A stretch of DNA of 64,000 nt, from positions 62,001 through 126,000 of the forward strand of contig NZ_BMQY01000013.1 in NCBI RefSeq assembly GCF_014648355.1, in the 5' to 3' direction. Under the pieces are notes generated by a model. It had not been told where the DNA came from, ran no database searches, and saw nothing but the letters and a program-made list of their open reading frames with translations. The position numbers and the translations under genes are program-made. The stretch is from Couchioplanes azureus. GTDB lineage: Bacteria > Actinomycetota > Actinomycetes > Mycobacteriales > Micromonosporaceae. Positions 1 through 9,359 of the stretch are shown piece after piece (position 1 is the stretch's first letter; each line of letters opens with the position of its first letter).

Positions 1-634
1 TGAACGCGGTGAAGCCGAGGCCGGCGACGGTCCAGCACCAGTAGAGAGTCAGCCAGGTCCGGCGTCTTCGGGGGTCGAGGGCGAAGGGAAAGAGTAGGCA
101 GCCAAGGGCCGCCGGGCCGTAGAGGACGGCGATGAAGAAGGTGTTCTCAACGACCGGATAGTCATGCAGGAGCCCGGTGATGGGTTCGGTGGCCGGCGCG
201 GCGCCGATCACGTTGAAGCGGGCGATGGCCAGGGTGCACCAGACCAGCACGGTACCGAGGATGAAGATGACCCAGCTGATCGACGCCAGCAATCCTGGTA
301 GGCGCGGCTGATCGACGGTGAGGGTGTTGCGATGGCCGAGGTACCAGGCGGCGGCGAGCAGGATGACGCCGAGCATCAGTGACGGTTCGCCGAAGATGGT
401 GTCGATGTAGGGCTTGGCCGGGGCGAGGGGATGGCTGATCGTCATGACGAAGCCCAGGCCGGTCAGCAGGGCGCCGAGGACGCCGAATGTTGCGGCCCAG
501 CCGCTGGGTTCTCCTGGTTCGTGGACGAGTTGCAGTGGTAGGTGTTCGCCGCGGAGGGTGGCCCAGTAGCGCGGGACCAGTAGCAGGGCGGCGCCGGCAC
601 ACACGCCGATGAGTGTGTTGAACATGATGAGCAT
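1..634 (-). CDS. DUF981-like integral membrane protein (3' end cut by window edge)
   Basis: The reading frame is open from ATG at 634 to the left edge, at least 211 residues. A GGAGAA ribosome site lies five bases upstream of that ATG. The protein is almost entirely hydrophobic, with about six predicted membrane segments. Residues 60-110 contain a GFVMTISHPL stretch followed by a FGEPSLMLGVILL stretch, which I recognise as the pattern of DUF981 membrane proteins. Function is unknown. It is read in the same direction as the MarR gene just upstream, so the regulator may control it; that is inference. Few residues can be missing, since the family is about 200 residues long. Confidence 0.6.
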   Translation of the reverse strand, partial: MLIMFNTLIGVCAGAALLLVPRYWATLRGEHLPLQLVHEPGEPSGWAATFGVLGALLTGLGFVMTISHPLAPAKPYIDTIFGEPSLMLGVILLAAAWYLGHRNTLTVDQPRLPGLLASISWVIFILGTVLVWCTLAIARFNVIGAAPATEPITGLLHDYPVVENTFFIAVLYGPAALGCLLFPFALDPRRRRTWLTLYWCWTVAGLGFTAF

Positions 635-671
635 GCGGGTTCTCCAGGCGTGGAGTTGAGCGGAAGCGGCG

Positions 672-1172
672 CTAGGTCCCGTGTGCTTCGGCCGTAGCGC
701 GCAGCACGGCGAGCGCGCGAGCACCGAGGCCGGGGACTTGTCCTACGAGCAGCCGTTGCTGTTCCTCGGTGATGCGGGGTCGTACTTCGTGCAGGACCTG
801 CCAGCCGACGCTGGTGGGGCGCAGCAGAACGTGGCGGTGGTCGCCGGGGTCGACGCTGCGGCGAATCAGGCCGCGGGCGCTGAGCGTGCGCACGGCGACG
901 GTGACGGTGGATTTGGAGATGCCGTTGGTCGCTGCGACGGTGCGGGTGGCGATGGTGCGGTGCGCCACGACCAGGTGCAGCACGTCGTAGGTGGTCCAGA
1001 TCAGGTCGGCGGGGCGCAGGACGGTGTGCTCGAGGTGTTGCCGGACCAGGTTCGCGGTGCGGCACAGTGCGGAGACGATGTCGCCGTCGTCGACCTTGCC
1101 CGGCCGTCTCGCCCGGGAGTTCGCGGGTTCGGCGAAGTGTGGGGCACCGTCGTCGACGGGTGTTGAGCTCAT
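672..1172 (-). CDS. MarR-family transcriptional regulator
   Basis: A 166-residue protein with the MarR winged-helix layout. An N-terminal dimerisation helix (RTANLVRQHLEHTVLRPADL) is followed by a helix-turn-helix with the ATNGISKSTVTVAVRTLSARGLI recognition region, broken here as ATNGISKSTV and AVRTLSARGLI, and then a wing with DPGDHRHVLLRPT. I chose the ATG at 1172 because GAGG lies six bases upstream; the longer reading from about 1202 has no ribosome site. It is the first gene of a likely two-gene unit with the membrane protein at 1-634. The ligand cannot be told from sequence. Confidence 0.85.
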   Translation of the reverse strand: MSSTPVDDGAPHFAEPANSRARRPGKVDDGDIVSALCRTANLVRQHLEHTVLRPADLIWTTYDVLHLVVAHRTIATRTVAATNGISKSTVTVAVRTLSARGLIRRSVDPGDHRHVLLRPTSVGWQVLHEVRPRITEEQQRLLVGQVPGLGARALAVLRATAEAHGT

Positions 1173-1580
1173 GAGCGGCCTCGCAGAAGTCGGGACAGCC
1201 ATCGCGGCCAGGCGATCGGTTTGCGGTGGATGCCGCGGTGTCGTCGGGGACGAGGCGGTGTGCTCCCCTCCTCGGAGGATGTGGGCGCGGGGTCAGGTGG
1301 TTGATCGGCAGAGTGCGACACGGTGGAGCCCTCCGGTCGTGTAGGGGTTCAGCGGGCGTACGAGGCGGCGCCGCGTGTATGGGTGGTTCCGTCTTCGTCG
1401 TCAGCGGCGGCGATGTCGCGCAGGTGTCGGCGCTCGCGGCGATGCCCGTGCGCCGGAAAGCGACGGAACGCTGGCAGGAGCACCGGGGCGTAGGGCCTGC
1501 CGACCGTCGAGTGATGAGGCCGGCTGCGGTGCGACCAGGGCAACGTGGTCGGGAACATGAGGTGTCCGTTCTTCAGGGCG
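1173..1580. other. Intergenic region, no gene seen
   Basis: About 400 bases between the MarR gene and the 3' end of the conjugation operon. Open frames exist on both strands but show no ribosome site, recognisable domain or plausible composition. It marks the end of the minus-strand operon. Confidence 0.5.
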
Positions 1581-2669
1581 TCAGCGGCCGAGCGGCGCGC
1601 CGACCTGCCGCATGAACGCCACGGGGTCGTGGGCGTTGCTGCTGTCCAGGGCGCAGTGGCCGGCGTCGCAGGTGACGTCGCGATGAATCTCGAAGTGCAG
1701 GTGCGGACCGGAGGAGTTTCCGGAGGAACCGACCAGGCCGAGGGCGTCGCCGGCGTTGACGCGCTGGCCGCGGGAGACGTCAGGTCTGCGGACCATATGG
1801 CAGTACCGTGTCGCGATCCGATTGGCGTGCAGCACTTCGACGAACCAGCCACAACCGAGGATCTGTGGGCTGCCGTCGACGTCGCAGCTGCCGGTGTCGT
1901 TGTCACAGCCCGTCCACACAACTGTGCCGGCGGAGGCGGCGCGGATGACGGTGTGGCGCTTCGCGCTCAGGTCGACACCGTCATGTGTAGGCCGCTCGGC
2001 GGTGCGGAATCCGGAGCCGACGTCGGCGCGCACGGGCTGCGTCCAACCGCCGGGAGCGACGACGACGGGCGGGCCGCAGTCGGCCAGGCTGGCTCCGGCC
2101 AGGTCGGTGATGGAGGCGACGCCGGCGACGGCGACGACGACCTTCTCGGCGTCGTTCTCGAATTTCGCGTACCGGTCGGGGTAGGCCGAGCGCTGCACGG
2201 TCTGCGCCGCCACGGCTAACGGCAGGGTCTCCCAGTTGTCCACGCGTGTGAGCGCGTTGTAGAACTTGCGGGAGGCGTAGACCGGATCGGTGAGCTGGGC
2301 GACGGTGCCCCATCCTTGGCTGGGGCGTTGCTGGAACAGCCCGACGGAGTCGTGGTCGGTGGCGACGCTGGAGTTGATCAGCCGGGATTCGGTCATCGCG
2401 GTGGCGACCGCGATGACGTAGGCGCGCGCGGGTAGGTGCATCTCGACGCCGGTCGCCACGATGATCGCGGCGTTGCCGATCTGCGCGTCCGTCCACGGCC
2501 CGATCGCGCCGGGATGCTGGCGCGTGGTGGCGGGTCCGCTGCTCCCCCGTGCGGTGGAGGCGCAGGCATCGGCGGGTGTGGGCGTGGAGAGCACCGCGAC
2601 GATCGGCAGGCCACACATCAGCAGGACAGCACCGAGGATGGCGGCGATGAGCCAGGTGCGCTTACTCAC
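1581..2669 (-). CDS. Two-domain cell-wall hydrolase: lysozyme-like plus M23 peptidase
   Basis: A 362-residue protein starting at GTG 2669 with GGGAGG six bases upstream; the start overlaps the stop of the upstream lipoprotein gene. There is one N-terminal membrane anchor (residues about 5-27). Residues about 60-190 form a lysozyme/transglycosylase-like domain with a likely catalytic Glu in AMTESRL, then GLFQQRPSQGWG. Residues about 225-350 form an M23 endopeptidase domain with zinc ligands in HDGVDLS and GPHLHFE. Such bifunctional enzymes open peptidoglycan so a type IV secretion channel can cross the wall. It is the last gene of the operon that starts at 13101. Confidence 0.85.
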   Translation of the reverse strand: MSKRTWLIAAILGAVLLMCGLPIVAVLSTPTPADACASTARGSSGPATTRQHPGAIGPWTDAQIGNAAIIVATGVEMHLPARAYVIAVATAMTESRLINSSVATDHDSVGLFQQRPSQGWGTVAQLTDPVYASRKFYNALTRVDNWETLPLAVAAQTVQRSAYPDRYAKFENDAEKVVVAVAGVASITDLAGASLADCGPPVVVAPGGWTQPVRADVGSGFRTAERPTHDGVDLSAKRHTVIRAASAGTVVWTGCDNDTGSCDVDGSPQILGCGWFVEVLHANRIATRYCHMVRRPDVSRGQRVNAGDALGLVGSSGNSSGPHLHFEIHRDVTCDAGHCALDSSNAHDPVAFMRQVGAPLGR

Positions 2670-3165
2670 CGGCGGCCTCCCGCGGCTGCATTGTTGCCAC
2701 CAGCCAGCGGCCACCGGTGTGGGTGCAGGTGACCCGCACCGTTGCGGTGTCGGTGGGGACGTCGGCGACGACGACGGCGGTGGTTGAGGACACCACCACG
2801 GGTGGGCCGGTGACCGTGTGGGCGGGAATGTTGGCGGGCTCGACGGTGGTGAGCAGCTGCCGGTATGCCGGCGTCACGTAGGGGGTGACACCGGCCAGCC
2901 AGTTCGTGGCGTCGAGGTCGGGTCGTGCCCATGCCCGCACATAGGCCTGCACTGTGAGCAGGGCCTGCGGTGGCGGTGCCGCAGTGGGTGCGTCTCCGGT
3001 GCCTTCGTATGCGTTGTCGTGTTCGGGGTGGGTGGGTGCTGTCGGCACGATTTCGGCGGCGGTTGAGGGGCCGGTGGTCGGCTGCGGCGATGCGGACGTG
3101 GTGCAGGCACTTGCGGCCCCCACCGCCAGCGTCATCGCGGTAAGCAAGGCCCGGCGCGTGGTCAC
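2662..3165 (-). CDS. Secreted lipoprotein of the conjugation operon
   Basis: A 167-residue protein with a twin-arginine-like start (TTRRALLTAMTLAVG) and a lipobox ending ASAC near residue 21, so it should be lipid-anchored outside the membrane. After a low-complexity Pro/Thr linker there is a region (QAYVRAWARPDLDATNWL and later VRVTCTHTGGRWLVA) that resembles an NTF2-like fold, as in TcpC/VirB8-type conjugation proteins; that similarity is inference. It starts at GTG 3165, overlapping the stop of the upstream gene, and itself overlaps the wall hydrolase start, so translation is probably coupled. Confidence 0.7.
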   Translation of the reverse strand: MTTRRALLTAMTLAVGAASACTTSASPQPTTGPSTAAEIVPTAPTHPEHDNAYEGTGDAPTAAPPPQALLTVQAYVRAWARPDLDATNWLAGVTPYVTPAYRQLLTTVEPANIPAHTVTGPPVVVSSTTAVVVADVPTDTATVRVTCTHTGGRWLVATMQPREAAGE

Positions 3166-3461
3166 TGCACGGCCTGCCGCTCGGACGTTTGGGGCTGGTC
3201 GACGGTTTCGGACGGTTCGGGCCAGCCGCCGAGAGCGTGGTTGGCAAGGGCGGCCATCGCGCGCAGGCGGTGGTGCAGATTGGTCAGGGCGGTGGTGCGG
3301 GCGTGCGGCCCGTCGGCGAATGGTGCCTCGAGCAGGGCGGTGCTGATGGCGGCGCCGTGCGCGTTGAGCTCGCGCAGGGTTTGCAGGTAGCGGGCGCGGT
3401 CGTCGCTCGGCTCCGGCTCGGCCGCCGCGGCGGCGTGCAGGTCTGCTGCGCTGGTGATCAT
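3162..3461 (-). CDS. Small conjugation-operon protein of unknown function
   Basis: A 99-residue protein rich in Ala, His and Arg, with predicted helices and no membrane segment. No recognised domain. It overlaps its neighbours on both sides by four bases (ATGA-type junctions), which supports a real, translationally coupled gene. Presumably a cytoplasmic accessory protein of the secretion locus. Confidence 0.6.
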   Translation of the reverse strand: MITSAADLHAAAAAEPEPSDDRARYLQTLRELNAHGAAISTALLEAPFADGPHARTTALTNLHHRLRAMAALANHALGGWPEPSETVDQPQTSERQAVQ

Positions 3462-3787
3462 TCGGTCTCCAGGTCGTGGTCGGCGGGATCGGTGGGCGGG
3501 TCGTTGTCGCCGTCGAGCTCGCCGTCGGTTTCGTAGTCCTCGCGCATCTCGTGCTCGGTCTCGTGTTCTGCTTGCAGGTCGCGGTCGGTCATCGGCGTGT
3601 GCTCCTCGGGTTCGAGGGCGGGTGTCCGGTCAGCGGCTGGTGCGGGCGTGGGGTTGGCATCGGTGTTGTTCTCGGCTTCGCTGGTCAGGGCGTCGTAGAA
3701 GCCTTCGATGAGGTAGATCTCGTTGCGCAGGGCGGCGACGAGGTCGGCCCAGTCGGCAGCGGAGGCGACCTGCGCGGGCTGGGTCAT
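3458..3787 (-). CDS. Small acidic protein of unknown function
   Basis: A 109-residue protein. The first 40 residues are predicted helical (ADWADLVAALRNEIYLIEGFYDAL) and the rest is an acidic, disordered tail rich in Glu, Asp and Thr. The start ATG at 3787 is preceded by GGAGGTGA, which overlaps the stop of the upstream gene. No family recognised. It belongs to the conjugation-like operon. Confidence 0.6.
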   Translation of the reverse strand: MTQPAQVASAADWADLVAALRNEIYLIEGFYDALTSEAENNTDANPTPAPAADRTPALEPEEHTPMTDRDLQAEHETEHEMREDYETDGELDGDNDPPTDPADHDLETE

Positions 3788-3793
3788 CGCCGG

Positions 3794-4417
3794 TCACCTC
3801 CGGTGGTGGGGTGGTGGGGGGCGGTGGGCGACGTCGGCTTCGGCGATGTCGTAGGCGCCGGCACGCCAGGTGTCGGGCCAGTCGAGGTCGAGTTGCCGGG
3901 TGGTGTGGGTGCCGTTGCGGCAGCGGGTGTAGTCGTCCCACTCGCGCAGCCGCATCCGGGCGCGCGTGAAGCGCTCGTGCCACGCCAGCGGGGCGGCGGC
4001 GTCGGCGGTTTCGTCGTAGGCGGCGTACCAGCCGGCCGCCAGCGCGGTGAGCTCCTCTACGAGGGCGGGGTGCTGCGGCCAGCAGGACGGCAGCTCTTCG
4101 ACGAGCTGGTAGCGCTCGACGAGCCAGGCGACCCAGCCGATAAGCCAAACCCAGGCTTGCGACGCGCCCGTGTGGTCGAGTTCGGCCCAGCGCAGCGGCC
4201 ACGGGATCCCCGGCGGGGCTCTGCGCTTCCTGGCGCCCGTGCCGGCCTGCTCGTCGACGCGCTTGTGCAGCGCCTCGTGTTGTTCGCGCAGCGCCGCGAG
4301 TTGGGTGTGCAGCTCGGTCATGGAGGCGAGCAGGCCGTGCAGGCCCTGGCCGAGGGTGGCGATGGCGGCCATCTCCGGCGGAGCCTCGTCGGGTAGCTGG
4401 TAGGTGAAGTCGTCCAT
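3794..4417 (-). CDS. Conserved-looking operon protein with coiled coil (unknown function)
   Basis: A 207-residue protein starting one base after the stop of the coupling-protein gene. Residues 25-55 are a coiled coil (ASMTELHTQLAALREQ and following). The rest is rich in Trp and Tyr (about a dozen Trp), with AWVWLIGWVAWLVERYQL and DDYTRCRNGTH. Proteins of this kind, with a coiled coil and a DUF4913-like Trp-rich C-terminal part, accompany TraG-like genes in actinobacterial mobile loci. I can support the coiled coil and the position; the DUF4913 resemblance is tentative. Confidence 0.55.
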   Translation of the reverse strand: MDDFTYQLPDEAPPEMAAIATLGQGLHGLLASMTELHTQLAALREQHEALHKRVDEQAGTGARKRRAPPGIPWPLRWAELDHTGASQAWVWLIGWVAWLVERYQLVEELPSCWPQHPALVEELTALAAGWYAAYDETADAAAPLAWHERFTRARMRLREWDDYTRCRNGTHTTRQLDLDWPDTWRAGAYDIAEADVAHRPPPPHHRR

Positions 4418-4418
4418 G

Positions 4419-6272
4419 TCAGGCCGCCTTCGCCAGGCGGCGGCGAAACGCGTCGCGGCCGGCGGTGAGCTGGTCGGCGTCGGGGCGTTGCCACCAGGCC
4501 GGCACGCTGAGTTCGACCGGGGGCAGGTTGCCGACCAGGGCGATGGCGCGGCCTTCGGGCAGGGTGCGCAGCTCGGCGAGGTCGAACAGGTTCTCCCGGC
4601 GCACGTTCTCGGTGACGCTGGCTCGGCCGCCGCCCCAGGAGTGTCCGGAGGACACCTCGTTGACCTGCCCGGCGAGGGATTGGGCGTCGCGTAGGCCGGT
4701 GACGTCGCAGGAGCCGCCGATGAGCAGGCGGGCGCTGGCGGAGTCGAGGATGGCGCGGCCGCCGTTGTCGCCCCAGCGTTCGAGGATCTGGTGGGTGTTC
4801 TGGGCGAACACATTGACGGCGATCCCGCTGCCGCCTCCCTCGTTCATCAGCGACGGCAGTGAGGGTAGGGGTGCGATGTTGGCGATTTCGTCGCCGATGA
4901 AGTACAGCGCGGGTTCGATGCGGCCGCCCGGCGCGGTCAGGGCGAGGCGTTTCGCCTGGTAGAGGATGTCTTCGCTGAGGGCGGCGAGGAGCGGGGCAAT
5001 CAGGGCTTGGGCGTCGCGGGTGCCGACCAGGTAGATGGTGCCGGACTCGCGTAGCCAGTCGACCGGTCGGAATTGGGTGCCGCGCGGTGGGGAGCAGGCG
5101 GTCAGCACGCGGGGGTCGTTGAAGGCGTCCAGGGCGCCGGCGACGACGGTTTGGATGGTGTCGCGGGCCCGGCCGGTGGTTTCGCGGTGCCGGGCGAGGC
5201 GGTCCGCCCAGGCATCGACGCCGTGGGCGCGCAGGATCCGTTCGGGCCGGCTGTTCGCCGGGTTCTGGGACCAGGCGAGGACGTCGAGCATGGTGGCGTG
5301 GTCGTCGAGGGCGGCGGCGTGCAGCAGGCCGCGCAGGATGGTGGCCGCCTGATCGCGGAACCATTTGCCGTTCTCCACGCTCTCGTCGCCGATGCCAGAG
5401 CCGGCGGCGAAGCCGTTGGCGCGCAGCATCGCCACGATCGGGTCGGCGGCGCCCTCGATCGGTGACCAGGCCATGCGCGGCACGCCGCGGATCTCGCCTT
5501 GGGGTTCGAAGATGTGGACCGGGCCGATCGTCGCGCGGTGCTCGTAGGTGACCTCGGCGACATCCAGGCGGGTGGAGGTGGTCAGGACGGCGCCGCGGGC
5601 GTCGGCGACGGCCGGGATGACGTAGCGGGTGGTCTTGTTGCCGAAGCGCGGTACCGCGGCGGCGAGCAGGGTGTACTCGTTGGCCAGGTACAGCGGTTGG
5701 TCGGTGAGGATGTCGGTGCCGAGGAACCGGCCGGTCTCCAGCGGATCCTGCGCGCGGGCGTGCTTCGCGGCGCGGACGGTCGCGTCGTCGTCTGGGGTGA
5801 CGGTCAGGCCGGGGCGCACCACGTCGACGCGCGCGGTCACGGCGTCGGCGGTGAGCACCCGGTGCAGGTCGCGGCGGTGGGCGAATCCCCGGCGGCGCAC
5901 GTGCCGGCGCGCCACGGCGAGCACGGGTGCGGTGATGCCGGTGGCGGCCGCGCTGAACGTCAGCGCCCATAGCGAATAGATCAGCCAGGCGGGGCCGAGC
6001 TGCCTGCGCGCCGCGGCGGGCCACGCCTGGGCCGGGTCGGCAGTGTGAGCGGGCAGATGCAGGGCGATGCCGGGCGCCGCGCCGATCGTCGTGTCGGGCC
6101 AAGTGGCGTGGGTGAGCAGGCTGGAGAGCTGCCCGGCCCACCACAGCGACCCGACCGCGAGGGGGGTCAGGGCGGCGATGATGCCCAGCAGAGTCAGGCG
6201 GACCAGGATGTCGGCGCGGGCTAGCCCGCGCCGCGGCACATGGTGGCCGGGAGATGACAGCGGCGCGGGCAT
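4419..6272 (-). CDS. TraG/VirD4-like coupling protein with TraM-recognition domain
   Basis: A 617-residue protein starting at ATG 6272, overlapping the stop of the VirB4-like gene (TGATG). Two N-terminal membrane segments (about residues 24-50 and 95-120) are followed by an ATPase domain. The P-loop lies near residues 205-220 (PRFGNKTTR, a weakened Walker A), then VIPAV and TTSTR as in VirD4 proteins. A Walker B-like FIGDEIANIAPLPSLPSLM and a C-terminal TraM-recognition-type segment follow. Coupling proteins deliver the relaxosome or substrate proteins to a type IV secretion channel. A longer frame upstream lacks a ribosome site and is not used. Confidence 0.85.
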   Translation of the reverse strand: MPAPLSSPGHHVPRRGLARADILVRLTLLGIIAALTPLAVGSLWWAGQLSSLLTHATWPDTTIGAAPGIALHLPAHTADPAQAWPAAARRQLGPAWLIYSLWALTFSAAATGITAPVLAVARRHVRRRGFAHRRDLHRVLTADAVTARVDVVRPGLTVTPDDDATVRAAKHARAQDPLETGRFLGTDILTDQPLYLANEYTLLAAAVPRFGNKTTRYVIPAVADARGAVLTTSTRLDVAEVTYEHRATIGPVHIFEPQGEIRGVPRMAWSPIEGAADPIVAMLRANGFAAGSGIGDESVENGKWFRDQAATILRGLLHAAALDDHATMLDVLAWSQNPANSRPERILRAHGVDAWADRLARHRETTGRARDTIQTVVAGALDAFNDPRVLTACSPPRGTQFRPVDWLRESGTIYLVGTRDAQALIAPLLAALSEDILYQAKRLALTAPGGRIEPALYFIGDEIANIAPLPSLPSLMNEGGGSGIAVNVFAQNTHQILERWGDNGGRAILDSASARLLIGGSCDVTGLRDAQSLAGQVNEVSSGHSWGGGRASVTENVRRENLFDLAELRTLPEGRAIALVGNLPPVELSVPAWWQRPDADQLTAGRDAFRRRLAKAA

Positions 6273-7843
6273 CAGTTCGCCTCCTCGGCGCCGGTGGAGG
6301 CGGCTTCGAGGCGGTGGTCGTAGTCGGCGTCGGACAGGTCGTCGACGCCCTCGACGTACTCCATGCGGCTGTCGGTGTGCACCATCGGCGTCTCCAGTCG
6401 TGACAGCTGGTGCTTGACGACGAAGGACCGGTTGCCGATCTTCCACAGGCCGACGCCTTGGCGCAGATACCGCAGCAGGTCGGTCTCCACGTCGGAGGTG
6501 CCCAGGAACTCGCGGGCCTGCTCAAGGCTGCCGACCGCTTGGCGGTAGGAGACCCGCACGCCGGAGTCCTCGATCAGGCCGCGGGCGATGCGGACCTGTT
6601 CGGAGTCGGCCGCCCCGGATGCGGCGAGGTCGGAGAAGCGGTGGAACGCGAGCACGTTGGCGATGCCCAAGGCGCGGGCGAGTTTGAGTTGTTCGCGCAT
6701 GCGCCGGATCAGCGGCAGATGCCGGGCGATCAGCGCGAACTCGTCATAGACACACACCCGCGGTGGCGCGCCGGGAACAGACAGCTCGGTTTCGAGCCAA
6801 CTTTGGGCGCAGGTCAGCGCCATCGCGGTCATCTGGTCGGAGCCGCGGATGGTGCGCAGGTCCAGGATCGCGCCCGGCTCATCGAAGTTCAGGCGGGCGT
6901 TGGACTCCGTGGGCCCGTCGAAGACGCCGCCGAGGGCACCGGAGATCAGTCGTTCCAGGGCCAGGCGCACCCGGCGGGAGTCGTGGATGAACACCTGCAG
7001 CGGGTAGTGCAGCTGATCGAGGCGGTGCTGCCATCGTGCGGCGTCACCCATCACCGCCAGGACGCCGCTCAACGTCGGGGTCGCCATCCGGTCGCTGCTG
7101 GTGGCGTCGCCGGTGATGGCGTCGATGGCGTACTCGATCAGCGAGCGTTCCGCCTCGCTCAGCGGCTGTCCGAGCTGAATTTCGAGCAGGCCCTCCAGCA
7201 GCAACAGCCGACGCGAGCGTTGCAGCTGCAGCCATTGCGGTTCGGTCTGCTGCGGGTGCCGGCGGATACCGGCGAGGGGGTTCATGATCACTCCGAGACC
7301 GGGGCCGATCCGTACGGGGGTGATGCCCGCGGCGGCGGCGAGCTGGTCGTACTCGCCCTTGTAGTCGGTGCCGTAGAACCGGGTGCCGAACGGGATCCCG
7401 CGAAACGCCAAGGTCTTCAGCAGGCTGGACTTGGCGGTGCCGATCTCCCCGGTGACGACCATGTTCGGCGCCGTAACGATCTTCGCCCGGTACAGTTCGT
7501 GCAGGCTGAACGTGAACGCCGACCGGGAGTACACCTCCATACCGATCAGAGGGCCGTCGACGGGCAGGCCGGGGTCGGCGACGAACGGATACACCGAGCA
7601 GAGCTGCGCGGAGGTGGTGACCAAAGGGGGCAGCCGCAGCCGCCAGAACACCCGCCCGGCCGCACGACCCGAGCCGCCGCGCTTGCCGACCGGGGGCGGG
7701 CCGAGCAGCCGCGCGCTCTGCCGGGCGACCGCGCGTTCTTCGCGGTCGACCGCTGCCCGTGCGCGGGCGTCGTCGCGGGCCTGCGCCCGTGAGCTGATGC
7801 GGTCGGCGAGCGAGCCCTCGTGGCGCAGCCGGCGGCCGGTCAT
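6272..7843 (-). CDS. VirB4/TraC-like conjugation ATPase
   Basis: A 523-residue soluble ATPase. Walker A is at residues 131-140 (TGEIGTAKSS), followed by FRGIPFGTRFYGTDYKGEY; Walker B is CVYDEFALI near residue 365, followed by the arginine-rich LIRRMREQLKLAR segment typical of VirB4-like HerA-FtsK ATPases. The start ATG at 7843 overlaps the stop of the SCO6880 gene (ATGA); another ATG nine bases upstream is possible. It would power assembly of and transport through the secretion channel. Confidence 0.85.
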   Translation of the reverse strand: MTGRRLRHEGSLADRISSRAQARDDARARAAVDREERAVARQSARLLGPPPVGKRGGSGRAAGRVFWRLRLPPLVTTSAQLCSVYPFVADPGLPVDGPLIGMEVYSRSAFTFSLHELYRAKIVTAPNMVVTGEIGTAKSSLLKTLAFRGIPFGTRFYGTDYKGEYDQLAAAAGITPVRIGPGLGVIMNPLAGIRRHPQQTEPQWLQLQRSRRLLLLEGLLEIQLGQPLSEAERSLIEYAIDAITGDATSSDRMATPTLSGVLAVMGDAARWQHRLDQLHYPLQVFIHDSRRVRLALERLISGALGGVFDGPTESNARLNFDEPGAILDLRTIRGSDQMTAMALTCAQSWLETELSVPGAPPRVCVYDEFALIARHLPLIRRMREQLKLARALGIANVLAFHRFSDLAASGAADSEQVRIARGLIEDSGVRVSYRQAVGSLEQAREFLGTSDVETDLLRYLRQGVGLWKIGNRSFVVKHQLSRLETPMVHTDSRMEYVEGVDDLSDADYDHRLEAASTGAEEAN

Positions 7844-9342
7844 GCCGACCATCCCCGCATCGGCTTGAGCCCGCGAGCCAGGGGCAGAGCGCCGGCGGCG
7901 AACGCCTGGTCCTGCTCCCCCGCCAAGCTGACGGCCTCGCACCCAGCGCGCGACAGGATCCGCTTGACGCTGCGCACGTCACGCTCGAGGGACTTCTCCG
8001 TGGCGGAGGTAACGGTGACCAGCAGCGCGTAGCGGTACCGCACGTGGCCCTGGGCCTGCTCGCGGTCGATCTGCTCGACCGCGCGGGCCTCATCGTCCTC
8101 ACGCGCCGTGCGGACCAGCCGCAGTTTGCGTTTGGTCAACTCGTCGCCCGCCCGGGACACCTTGTCGCGGCGGGCGGCGAGCTGCGCCAGCGCGGCCGGG
8201 ACCGGTTGAGCGAGCAGGGTGACGGTGCGCCGGCACGTCGTGCGCGTATACAGCGGCGTCAGCCACGTCGCCCCCATCTTCTGCCGCGGCATCTCCGCCA
8301 CCCACAAGGTGCGCGAGTAACCGGAGTCGTGCTGGTAGGTGTGCCAGCCGACGGTACGGGCGGCGACCGGGCCTGCCAGCCGCGGCGCCACACCCGATCC
8401 GATGCCGCGGTGGCCGCCGCGCAGGTCGACGACTTCCTGATCCTGTGGGTCGAACTGGGTCCGGATCACTGCGGCGTAGGCGCGCGGGGACAGCCAGCCG
8501 CCGGTGGTGATGCCGGCCTCGGTGACGGCCGCGTCGATCCCGGTCAGCCGGTCCAGCACGACCGCGGCGATCGCCGCGTCGGTGCCGCCCGCCTCGGTGA
8601 TTTCGGCGGACATGCGGGCGAGGTCGAACACCACGGTCAGCGATGTCTCGTGGCGTTGCGCTGCCGGCGCCGCGGCCGCGGTCAGCTCGGCCAGCGACCC
8701 GTACGCGGAGCTGGTCGTGTCGACCGTGCGATGGATCAGGTACCGCTGGGCGCGGTTGCCCGTGTCCGGTACGGCCCGGCTGCTCAATCCCCAGCGGATC
8801 AGGCCGGTGTCGGCGTACTCACTGCCGAGGATCTGCAGCACCTGCGCCCAGTCGACCAGCCGCCGCTCCTGCACGCTGCGATCGGCCAGGACGAAGTTGG
8901 AGCCGTAACACGCCAGCGTGGCGGTGACTGTGCGTTCTTTGCGGTGGTGCAGCAGCCCGATCTGGGTGTGGCCGTCCGATGCGGTTGCAGCCAGCCATAC
9001 GTAGCCTGCGGCTGGGCCGGGCAGGTCCATGTGCGCGGCGGCGTTCGCGGCGAACGGTCCCCCGCGGTACTGGTCCTGCCCGGTCCACCGTTGCAACATG
9101 GCGCCTGCGACGACCGGTAGCCATTCGGTGATGCGCCGGCCCTTGAGCCGCAACAGGCCCAACGTGACCAGCAGCGCCGCGAGCGTGAACAGACCGATGG
9201 CGCTCCACCGGCGGCCGAGGGTCAGCAGGTTCAGCCCGATGACCGCGGTGATGATGCCGGCGACGACCATCGCCAGCTGCGACCAGGCGAAGCCCAGGAC
9301 CGCTCCCCTGCTGGAACGCGGCGGGAACTGAAACTGGATCAC
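7840..9342 (-). CDS. SCO6880-family conjugation-locus protein
   Basis: A 500-residue protein that starts at GTG 9342 with GGGAGAA eight bases upstream. Two adjacent N-terminal membrane helices (about residues 18-65) resemble the PrgI/TcpE-like region of this family. The large remainder is cytoplasmic, ending with the DVRSVKRILSRAGCEAVSLAGEQDQAFAAGALPLARGL pattern (quoted in pieces: DVRSVKRILSRAG, AGEQDQAFAAGALPLARGL), which I know from the SCO6880 family encoded next to VirB4 and TraG in actinobacteria. Its exact role is not established; it is presumed to be an inner-membrane component of the channel. Confidence 0.8.
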   Translation of the reverse strand: MIQFQFPPRSSRGAVLGFAWSQLAMVVAGIITAVIGLNLLTLGRRWSAIGLFTLAALLVTLGLLRLKGRRITEWLPVVAGAMLQRWTGQDQYRGGPFAANAAAHMDLPGPAAGYVWLAATASDGHTQIGLLHHRKERTVTATLACYGSNFVLADRSVQERRLVDWAQVLQILGSEYADTGLIRWGLSSRAVPDTGNRAQRYLIHRTVDTTSSAYGSLAELTAAAAPAAQRHETSLTVVFDLARMSAEITEAGGTDAAIAAVVLDRLTGIDAAVTEAGITTGGWLSPRAYAAVIRTQFDPQDQEVVDLRGGHRGIGSGVAPRLAGPVAARTVGWHTYQHDSGYSRTLWVAEMPRQKMGATWLTPLYTRTTCRRTVTLLAQPVPAALAQLAARRDKVSRAGDELTKRKLRLVRTAREDDEARAVEQIDREQAQGHVRYRYALLVTVTSATEKSLERDVRSVKRILSRAGCEAVSLAGEQDQAFAAGALPLARGLKPMRGWSA

Positions 9343-9359
9343 GAATGGTTCTCCCGTCT

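Noticed and set aside
4318..6525. A 735-codon Arg/Pro-rich minus-strand frame overlapping the coupling protein
   Set aside because: It is out of frame with the recognisable TraG-like protein and has the low-complexity composition of a frame shadow.
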